A stretch of DNA of 5,145 nucleotides, taken from positions 1 to 5,145 of the forward strand of contig JABUUA010000110.1 of assembly GCA_021443405.1 (NCBI GenBank). Direction: 5' to 3'. Numbering within the stretch: the first letter of the stretch is position 1; each line of letters starts with the position of its first letter. Below the pieces are notes generated by a model. That model searched no databases and was not told the origin of the DNA. It saw only the letters and a list, made by a program, of their open reading frames with translations. This stretch comes from Bacteroidaceae bacterium. Its GTDB lineage: Bacteria; Bacteroidota; Bacteroidia; Bacteroidales; Bacteroidaceae. Positions 1 to 5,145 of the stretch are shown here, piece after piece. The translations under genes were made by a program, and so were the position numbers.

Positions 1-2
1 AA

Positions 3-509
3 AAGCAAACCTACCGCAATCGCTGCACCATTGCCAGTCCGCAGGGGCGGCTCGACCTCATCGTTCCCATTGTGAAGCCCGAGGCCGGCAAGGCGCTCAT
101 GCGCGACATTCGTATCAGCGACCACGGCAACTGGCGTCATCTCCACTGGAACGCCCTTACGAGTGCCTACCGTCGTTCGCCTTTCTTCGACTATTATGTC
201 GATGATTTCGCCCCTTTCTACGAACGGAAATGGGAGTTTTTGGCCGATTTCAACGAAGCATTGCAGGCGCTCGTCTGCCAACTCATCGATGTGGCTCCCG
301 TCGTGGAGCGCACCACGCAGTTTGTGGCGCAACCGCAGGCGACCGACGATTTCCGCACGCTCATCCACCCCCGTCTGCAGCCCACGTTGGAGTTGCGCCC
401 CTATTATCAGGTATTCGCCCAGCAACAAGGTTTCCTTCCCGGGCTGAGCATCGTGGATTTATTGTTCAACATGGGGCCCGAGAGCGTGTTGTGGCTCCTC
501 AAACGATAA
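3..509 (+). CDS. WbqC family protein, 3' part (5' end outside window)
   Basis: This frame is open from the left edge, so the gene starts upstream; 168 residues are visible and roughly 30-50 N-terminal residues are probably missing, since the family usually runs a little over 200. The visible part begins with KQTYRNRC, followed by a strand ending in LIVPIV, then the block DIRISDHGNWRHLHWNAL and YRRSPFFDYY (about residues 35-65), which is the recognisable WbqC core: conserved Trp, His and Tyr residues before SPFF. The C-terminal LLFNMGP block also fits the family. The GTG at 72 could be read as a start, but the coding signal continues upstream through family-like sequence, so it is an internal Val. 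WbqC proteins were named from O-antigen clusters and their biochemical role is not proven; stand-alone copies are common in Bacteroidota. No signal peptide or membrane segment is seen in the visible part, so it is probably cytoplasmic. The next gene starts 14 bp downstream, consistent with an operon. Confidence 0.85.
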   Translation, partial: KQTYRNRCTIASPQGRLDLIVPIVKPEAGKALMRDIRISDHGNWRHLHWNALTSAYRRSPFFDYYVDDFAPFYERKWEFLADFNEALQALVCQLIDVAPVVERTTQFVAQPQATDDFRTLIHPRLQPTLELRPYYQVFAQQQGFLPGLSIVDLLFNMGPESVLWLLKR

Positions 510-523
510 AAGAAATAGCAGCT

Positions 524-1747
524 ATGACTTTTGAAACCTATACGTTAGACAACGGCATGCGCATCATCTGCGCGCCTTCTCCCAGTCAGGTCGTCTATTG
601 CGGTGTGGCCGTGGACGCTGGCACGCGCGACGAGTTGCCCTCCGAAAGCGGCATGGCCCACTTTACCGAGCACATGTCGTTCAAGGGGACCAAGCACCGT
701 TCGTCGTTGCAAATCATCAACCGCCTCGACTCTGTGGGCGGCGACCTCAACGCTTATACGGGTAAGGAGGAAACCCTCTATTACTGCGCCATCGCCCGTG
801 ACCATGCAGCGCGCGCCATAGAACTCCTGCTCGACATCACGCTCCGCAGTCTGTATCCCCAGCGTGAGATGGACAAGGAGGCCGAGGTGGTGGTGGAGGA
901 AATCGAGAGCTACAACGACTCTCCCTCGGAACTTATCTTCGACGAGTTTGAGCAACTCATCTTCCCCGACCATCCACTCGGGCGCACTATCTTGGGCGAC
1001 GCCGAGCGCTTGCGCCAATTGACGACAGCCGACATGCAGGCCTTTGCCCGCCGTCTCTACCGTCCCGAGCGCATGGTGCTCTATGCCTATGGCGATATTT
1101 CCCTGAAAAGAATGGTGGCGTTGGCCTCGCGTCACACCGCTGCCTCACAGCCGATGGAACTCGTCCAGCGCGCTCCCTTTGCCTTGCCGCCCTTGACGGC
1201 CAGCGAGACCACGCAGGAGAAGAATACCCATCAGGCGCATGTGGTGCTGGGCACGCGAGCCTTCAGTGCCACTGACACGCACAACCTCCACCTTCATCTT
1301 TTGAACAACATCTTGGGCGGACCTGCGATGAATTCGCGCTTCAACCTTTCCCTGCGTGAGCGCCACGGGCTTGTTTACACGGTGGAGAGCAGTCAGACAA
1401 GCTACACCGACACGGGCTTCTGGAATGTTTACTTCGGTTGCGACCCCTCGGACATCAAGCGCTGCCTGCGCCTCGTGCGCCGCGAGTTGCAGCGTCTTAC
1501 CGATGCGCCCCTCTCGCCATCCGCGCTCGCCGCCGCCAAGCGCCAGTTGAAAGGACAGATTTGCTTGTCGTTCGACAACGGGGAGAACGTTGCCATCGGC
1601 ATGGCCAAGCGCTATTTGCACTACGGCATCACCATGACAGCCGAGCAACTCTGCCATCGTGTGGATTCGCTCACCGCCCAAGTCTTGTGGGACACGGCGC
1701 AGCAGGTGTTCGCCCCCGAGCGTCAGGTTATGTTGATGTATAAGTGA
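524..1747 (+). CDS. M16 family zinc metallopeptidase (insulinase/processing-peptidase type)
   Basis: The product is 407 residues, the usual size of single-unit M16B peptidases (two related domains of about 200 residues each). The N-terminal domain holds the inverted zinc motif HFTEH at residues 46-50 (His46 and His50 as ligands, Glu49 as catalytic base); the third ligand is expected about 76 residues further on and is best matched by Glu126 in VVVEEIESYND. The GGDLNAYTGKEET stretch (72-84) is also typical. The C-terminal domain carries LGGPAMNSR (264-272) and RERHGLVY (278-285), which supply the conserved Arg/Tyr pair of the family, so both halves of the active site appear intact. There is no signal peptide, implying a cytoplasmic enzyme; the substrate is unknown. 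The frame stays open upstream to 230, but that part overlaps the WbqC gene and lacks family sequence; ATG 524 begins directly with the normal FETYTLDNGMRII strand. No Shine-Dalgarno is seen, only an A-rich leader. The TGA stop is followed at once by an in-frame TAA. Confidence 0.94.
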   Translation: MTFETYTLDNGMRIICAPSPSQVVYCGVAVDAGTRDELPSESGMAHFTEHMSFKGTKHRSSLQIINRLDSVGGDLNAYTGKEETLYYCAIARDHAARAIELLLDITLRSLYPQREMDKEAEVVVEEIESYNDSPSELIFDEFEQLIFPDHPLGRTILGDAERLRQLTTADMQAFARRLYRPERMVLYAYGDISLKRMVALASRHTAASQPMELVQRAPFALPPLTASETTQEKNTHQAHVVLGTRAFSATDTHNLHLHLLNNILGGPAMNSRFNLSLRERHGLVYTVESSQTSYTDTGFWNVYFGCDPSDIKRCLRLVRRELQRLTDAPLSPSALAAAKRQLKGQICLSFDNGENVAIGMAKRYLHYGITMTAEQLCHRVDSLTAQVLWDTAQQVFAPERQVMLMYK

Positions 1748-1764
1748 TAATTGTAATACCTTCG
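1733..1764 (+). promoter_or_regulatory. Candidate Bacteroidota-type promoter before the decarboxylase gene
   Basis: TACCTTCG at 1757-1764 matches the Bacteroidota -7 consensus TAnnTTTG except for one base, and a TTG at 1733-1735 lies 21 bp upstream, near the expected -33 spacing. If used, transcription would begin within a few bases of ATG 1769, giving an almost leaderless mRNA. The -33 part lies in the last codons of the M16 gene. The match is short and could be chance; read-through from the M16 gene would also serve. Confidence 0.25.
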
Positions 1765-1768
1765 CGGC

Positions 1769-2935
1769 ATGAAATACGATACGCTTAACAGTTTCCTCAC
1801 TTTTCTGGAGCGCGTGGCCCCCGGAACCTACGAGACCTCGATGGGGTATCCCAGTACCATCACGAGCAACATGTTCGGGTTTTACGACTGGTATATGGCC
1901 AGCGGCATCTACAAAATCTTTATGAACAACGCGGGCGACCCGTTCTCCGACGACGGTTATCTTATCAGCACCCTCTCGCTGGAACGCAAGACCATCGAGT
2001 TCTTCGCGCCGTTCTACGGCATTTCTAAGGATGAGGCCTGGGGATTGGTGACGTCGAGCGGTACCGACGGCAATAACCATGGCATCTATTTCGGCGCTCG
2101 TGTGCTGCAAAGTCAGACGGGCATGCAGCCCATCGTCTATGTGTCGAAGGAGTCGCACTATAGTAACCGTCGCCTGTGCGACCTGCAGAACCTGGAGGTG
2201 CGCCTTGTGGAGTGCGACCCGATGGGCCGTATGTTGCCCGAGGCTCTGCGCTCGGCCATCTATCCGGAGCGCCCTGCACTGGTGATTTTCTCGATGGGTT
2301 CGACGTTTAAGGGTGCTATCGACGACCAAGTGGCGCTCAATCGCGTATTGGAGGAGGTAAAGCCGCTGGGTGTCTATCGTCACGTTGACGCAGCCTTGTT
2401 TGGCGGTTATCTGCCCTTCACTCCCTATAATTATTTGGTGGACCGCACGACGTTGGGCTTCGATTCCATAGCCGTCAGCGGTCATAAGTTCTTTGGTCTC
2501 GACTCGCCCTGCGGTATGTTCATCACCACCAAACAGGTGCTGGCCGTGCAGAAGGCTTATAAAGTGGATTATCTCGACGGCGAGATGCCCATGATTAACT
2601 GCTCTCGCTCGGCTCTCAACCCGCTCAAGTACTATTGGGTGGTGGAGAACGTGGGCGAGGAAGGCTTCCGTCAGCAGGCGGGCAAAGTGCTCTCGTTTAG
2701 CAATTATCTGGTGGAAGCGCTGAAGAAGATAGGGTGGCCCGTGTGGAAGAACGAGTTCAGCAACACCGTGTTCATACGTCGCCCCTCCGAGGCCACGGTG
2801 AACAAATACAACCTCGCCCGCGGCTACGACGAAGCGTTCGGCGGTCCGCTGGCCCACGTCGTGGTGATGCAGGGCATGAAGATTGAGCTTATCGACGAGT
2901 TCGTGGCGGCGTTGCGCGACGAACTCGTCCAGTAA
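1769..2935 (+). CDS. Histidine/serine decarboxylase-like PLP-dependent group II decarboxylase
   Basis: The protein is 388 residues, close to bacterial PLP-type histidine decarboxylase (about 378). Visible motifs run in the group II order: SSGTDGN (96-102, PLP phosphate region), SKESHY (126-131, His130 expected to stack on the PLP ring), GSTFKGAIDD (177-186), HVDAALFGGYLPF (205-217, Asp207 pairing with the pyridine nitrogen), and SGHKFFG (237-243) with Lys240 as the Schiff-base lysine. The C-terminal LAHVVVMQ block (361-368) also fits. It should therefore decarboxylate an amino acid to an amine in the cytoplasm. The substrate is not settled: histidine (histamine) is the usual annotation, but DAALFG and NNAGDPF resemble plant serine decarboxylases (ethanolamine), and the normally conserved SGSRNGH is replaced by NCSRSAL (277-283). 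The start is ATG 1769, directly followed by family-like sequence. It lies 21 bp after the M16 gene and converges on the feo genes. No antiporter or tRNA synthetase gene, often seen beside amine-producing decarboxylases, is adjacent. Confidence 0.88.
   Translation: MKYDTLNSFLTFLERVAPGTYETSMGYPSTITSNMFGFYDWYMASGIYKIFMNNAGDPFSDDGYLISTLSLERKTIEFFAPFYGISKDEAWGLVTSSGTDGNNHGIYFGARVLQSQTGMQPIVYVSKESHYSNRRLCDLQNLEVRLVECDPMGRMLPEALRSAIYPERPALVIFSMGSTFKGAIDDQVALNRVLEEVKPLGVYRHVDAALFGGYLPFTPYNYLVDRTTLGFDSIAVSGHKFFGLDSPCGMFITTKQVLAVQKAYKVDYLDGEMPMINCSRSALNPLKYYWVVENVGEEGFRQQAGKVLSFSNYLVEALKKIGWPVWKNEFSNTVFIRRPSEATVNKYNLARGYDEAFGGPLAHVVVMQGMKIELIDEFVAALRDELVQ
2894..2929. repeat. Perfect 11-bp inverted repeat in the 3' end of the decarboxylase gene
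   Basis: GACGAGTTCGT at 2894-2904 is the exact reverse complement of ACGAACTCGTC at 2919-2929, separated by a 14-nt GC-rich loop. The arms encode the DEFV and RDELV parts of the C-terminal helix (residues 376-387). In RNA this would form a stable stem ending just before the TAA stop. A run of five T lies at 2947-2951, 17 nt beyond the stem, which is too far for a textbook intrinsic terminator. Confidence 0.6.
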
Positions 2936-2971
2936 TCCCACATCGGTTTTTACAACAAGTTTCCTGAGAAA

Positions 2972-3166
2972 TTAGGACTTATTGGTGGTCGCGGCGTGAG
3001 GAAGGGCTTCCTCCTTCTTGGCGTCGCGTAAGGCGCATCCTTGTTCGGCACATCCGCAGCAAGGACCACAACCGCCCGTCTTCTGCCGGCGACGCACATA
3101 GCGAAGCAACACCCAGCCCGCCACAGCCAGCAGAACAACTAACAGCAACAGGCTTTGGAGGTTCAT
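2972..3166 (-). CDS. FeoB-associated Cys-rich membrane protein
   Basis: This is a 64-residue protein that looks like the small FeoB-associated family (Pfam FeoB_associated type). Residues 4-22 form one strongly hydrophobic membrane helix (LQSLLLLVVLLAVAGWVLL). It is followed by a basic stretch RYVRRRQK, which by the positive-inside rule puts the C-terminal part in the cytoplasm. A Cys/Gly cluster follows with Cys at 33, 36, 37, 39 and 44 (pattern CxxCCxCxxxxC), suited to binding a metal or to redox chemistry; the tail is short, charged and probably disordered. The frame is open further upstream to 3292, but that part lies inside feoB. ATG 3166 overlaps the feoB stop as ATGA, the natural coupled start, and gives the expected family length. 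Its exact role is not established; it is inferred to help FeoB-mediated Fe(II) import by position and by family habit. It was easy to miss because of its size. Confidence 0.88.
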   Translation of the reverse strand: MNLQSLLLLVVLLAVAGWVLLRYVRRRQKTGGCGPCCGCAEQGCALRDAKKEEALPHAATTNKS

Positions 3167-5145
3167 AAGAATAGGAGAAGGCAATGAACCACAAAGGCGA
3201 CCCCCCAAGCGATGACGCATTGTCCCACCACGATGATGCTGGCCCAGAGACCGCCCAACTCGCGTCGGATGGTGGCGATGGTGGCCATGCAAGGCGTGTA
3301 GAGTAGGCAGAACACCAGCAGGGTGAAGGCAGTTCCGGCCGTGAACACCTCGGTGAGTGCCACGCCGGCAAACAATGTCGATAGGGTGCTCACCACCACC
3401 TCCTTGGCCAGCAGACCGCTCACCAGCGACGTGACCACGCGCCAGTCACCGAAGCCTAACGGGCGGAACAGGGGGGCGATGACGCCAGAAAGTTGAGCCA
3501 GCATGCTATGGGCCTCCATGCCGTCGCCCACCAGTTGCAGGCGGAACGTGAAGGTCTGCAGGAACCAAATAGCAATGCTCGCGAGGAAGATGACCGTAAA
3601 AGCACGCTCCAAGAAGTCTTTGGCCTTGTCCCAGAGTAAGCGCACCACGTTGCTGGCCACGGGCATGCGATAGTTCGGCAGTTCCATCACAAAAGGCACG
3701 GCTTCACCATGGAAATAGGTATGCTTCAGCACGAGTGCCACGACGATACCAGCCGCGATGCCGATGACGTACAGACCCATCATCACCGCCGCCGCGTGAC
3801 GGGGGAAGAAGGCCGCGGCAAAAAATGCATAGACCGGTATTTTGGCCGTGCACGACATAAAGGGCGTGAGCAAAATCGTGAGGCGACGGTCGCGCCGACT
3901 GGGCAGTGTGCGACTGGCCATCACGCTGGGAACGCTGCACCCGAAGCCGATGAGCAAGGGCACAATGGAGCGTCCGCTCAGTCCGAGACGGCGTAGCGGC
4001 TTGTCCATCACAAAGGCGATGCGGGCCATGTAGCCCGAGTCTTCGAGCAGGGAAAGGAAGAAAAAGAGAACCAGGATGAGCGGAAGGAACACCACCACCG
4101 TGCCCACGCCGCTGTAAACACCGTCGATGAGGAGGCTCTGCACCACGGGAGAGATGTGCCCTTGCGCCAGCACATGCTGCGTGGCGTCGGTGAACCAAGC
4201 CACGCCTTGCTCCATAAGACCTTGCAGCCAACCGCCCAGTCCGCTGAACGTGAGCCAGAAGATGGCGGCCATGATGGCGAGGAATGTGGGCACGGCCGTC
4301 CAGCGACCCGTGAGAATCTGGTCGATGCGTCGGCTCCGTCGGTGCTCTTTTGTCTCGGCGGGACGCACCACCGTCTGCCGGCACACCCGGCGGATGTAGC
4401 TGAACCGCATATCGGCCATGGCCGCCTGACGGTCCATTCCGCGCTCCTCTTCCATTTGTCGAAGGATGTGCTCCACGGTCTCTCGCTCGTTCTGACTGAG
4501 TCCGAGCGCCTGTTCCACTAAGGAATCGCCCTCCACCAACTTGGTGGTGGCGAAGCGCAACGGGATGCCCGCGCGCTGGGCATGGTCCTCTATCAAGTGC
4601 ATGATAGCGTGCAGACTGCGATGCACCGCGCCGCCGTGGTCGTCGGGACTGCAGAAATCCTGTCGGGTGGGCGGTTCTTGGTAGCGCGCCACGTGGAGAA
4701 CGTGGCGGATGACCTCGTGGATTCCCTCGTTTTTCATGGCTGAGATGGGCAACACGGGGATACCAAGGAGTTGTTCCATGGCGTTGATTCGCACGGTTCC
4801 ACCGTTGTTTTCCACCTCGTCCATCAGATTCAGCGCCAGCACCATGGGGATGCCCAGCTCCATGAGTTGGAGCGTGAGGTAGAGGTTGCGCTCGATGTTG
4901 GTGGCATCCACGATATTGATGATACCCTGGGGATGCTCGTCGATGATGAATTGTCGCGAGACGACCTCCTCGCTGGTATAGGGCGAGAGGGAGTAGATGC
5001 CGGGAAGATCGACCACGGTGGTCTCGGGATGTCCCTTGATGCTCCCTTCCTTGCGGTCCACGGTGACGCCGGGGAAGTTGCCCACGTGCTGGTTGGCGCC
5101 GGTGAGTTGATTGAACAAGGTGGTCTTGCCGCAGTTCTGATTGCC
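3163..5145 (-). CDS. feoB: Ferrous iron transport protein B (FeoB), 5' end outside window
   Basis: This is an inner-membrane Fe(II) permease with an N-terminal GTPase. The frame is open to the right edge, so the start lies outside; 660 residues are visible, numbered here from the edge. The fragment opens in the P-loop, G1 = GNQNCGKTT (1-9). G2 is the Thr28 in GVTVDRK, G3 is DLPG (46-49), G4 is NLMD (106-109) and G5 is SAM (135-137). A helical, charged GDI-like region follows to about 275. The membrane part starts near 284 and holds two Gate regions: the first with GFGCSVPSVMASR and PFMSCTAKIP (about 400-437), the second with LLYTPCMATIATIRREL (about 614-630), then a last hydrophobic helix. 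These Cys-containing motifs are the hallmark of the transporter core. The TTG codon at 5118, within the P-loop, is not a start. Only a short N-terminal piece of the G domain is certainly missing; many Bacteroidota FeoB proteins carry a fused FeoA domain there, which cannot be judged here. The TGA stop overlaps the next gene as ATGA. FeoB genes are commonly iron-regulated, but the promoter is not in view. Confidence 0.97.
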   Translation of the reverse strand, partial: GNQNCGKTTLFNQLTGANQHVGNFPGVTVDRKEGSIKGHPETTVVDLPGIYSLSPYTSEEVVSRQFIIDEHPQGIINIVDATNIERNLYLTLQLMELGIPMVLALNLMDEVENNGGTVRINAMEQLLGIPVLPISAMKNEGIHEVIRHVLHVARYQEPPTRQDFCSPDDHGGAVHRSLHAIMHLIEDHAQRAGIPLRFATTKLVEGDSLVEQALGLSQNERETVEHILRQMEEERGMDRQAAMADMRFSYIRRVCRQTVVRPAETKEHRRSRRIDQILTGRWTAVPTFLAIMAAIFWLTFSGLGGWLQGLMEQGVAWFTDATQHVLAQGHISPVVQSLLIDGVYSGVGTVVVFLPLILVLFFFLSLLEDSGYMARIAFVMDKPLRRLGLSGRSIVPLLIGFGCSVPSVMASRTLPSRRDRRLTILLTPFMSCTAKIPVYAFFAAAFFPRHAAAVMMGLYVIGIAAGIVVALVLKHTYFHGEAVPFVMELPNYRMPVASNVVRLLWDKAKDFLERAFTVIFLASIAIWFLQTFTFRLQLVGDGMEAHSMLAQLSGVIAPLFRPLGFGDWRVVTSLVSGLLAKEVVVSTLSTLFAGVALTEVFTAGTAFTLLVFCLLYTPCMATIATIRRELGGLWASIIVVGQCVIAWGVAFVVHCLLLFL

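Noticed and set aside
230..523. N-terminal extension of the M16 open frame over the WbqC gene
   Set aside because: The extension is Arg/Ala/His-rich, overlaps the coding WbqC frame, and matches nothing in M16; the family sequence begins exactly at ATG 524.
545..1135. A 196-codon minus-strand open frame inside the M16 gene
   Set aside because: It is an antisense shadow of a strongly supported gene, without domain features or a leader.
1145..2941. A 598-codon open frame on the minus strand opposite the M16 and decarboxylase genes
   Set aside because: It spans two unrelated well-supported genes, and its translation is rich in His, Arg, Gln and Val with no recognisable domain. It is what G/C-biased third positions in the real genes produce on the opposite strand.
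2958..2973. Possible small hairpin (TTTC-CTGA-GAAA) in the convergent gap as a bidirectional terminator
   Set aside because: The stem has only four clean A/T-rich pairs plus a wobble, with no U-tract at either side, and it overlaps the stop codon of the Cys-rich protein gene. It is too weak to call.
3704..4384. Minus-strand open frame of 226 codons in another frame of feoB
   Set aside because: It is an out-of-frame reading of the FeoB membrane region, and the Arg/Ala/His-rich product is typical of a shadow frame.
5119..5145. Gln instead of the common Pro in the FeoB P-loop (GNQNCGKT)
   Set aside because: Both residues occur at this non-catalytic position in FeoB proteins as far as I recall; the Lys and Thr that contact GTP are intact, so no functional defect is implied.

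Overview
This window looks like ordinary chromosomal DNA from a Bacteroidota bacterium, most likely order Bacteroidales and possibly Prevotellaceae. The case rests on three things: the protein families present (a stand-alone WbqC-like protein, a Bacteroidales-style M16 peptidase, and FeoB followed by a small Cys-rich partner), the lack of clear Shine-Dalgarno sequences before the starts, and a TAnnTTTG-like promoter candidate. The DNA is fairly GC-rich, which pushes codon third positions towards G/C and leaves long false open frames on the opposite strand. The genus cannot be fixed by eye.

Layout: three genes run left to right. The 3' part of a WbqC-family gene (to 509) is followed after 14 bp by a complete M16 zinc-peptidase gene (524-1747). 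After another 21 bp comes a complete PLP-dependent decarboxylase of the histidine/serine decarboxylase type (1769-2935). A 36-bp gap then separates this group from two genes on the minus strand that converge on it: feoB (3163 to beyond the right edge, 5' end missing) and, overlapping its stop codon by 4 nt, a 64-residue FeoB-associated Cys-rich membrane protein (2972-3166). Coding density is very high and no gene-free stretch exceeds 40 bp.

Function: the minus-strand pair is a ferrous iron uptake unit, a GTP-regulated Fe(II) permease and its small membrane partner, probably translationally coupled. The plus-strand genes are close enough to be co-transcribed but share no obvious pathway. WbqC is of unproven function, M16 is a probable processing or degrading metalloprotease, and the decarboxylase would make an amine (histamine or ethanolamine are the leading possibilities) from an amino acid.

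No tRNA, rRNA, CRISPR array, insertion sequence or phage gene was seen, and I found no evidence for a new multi-gene system. The points most worth a second look are the uncertain substrate of the decarboxylase, which departs from the histidine decarboxylase pattern at several active-site-region motifs, and a perfect 11-bp inverted repeat in the 3' end of its gene beside the convergent junction.
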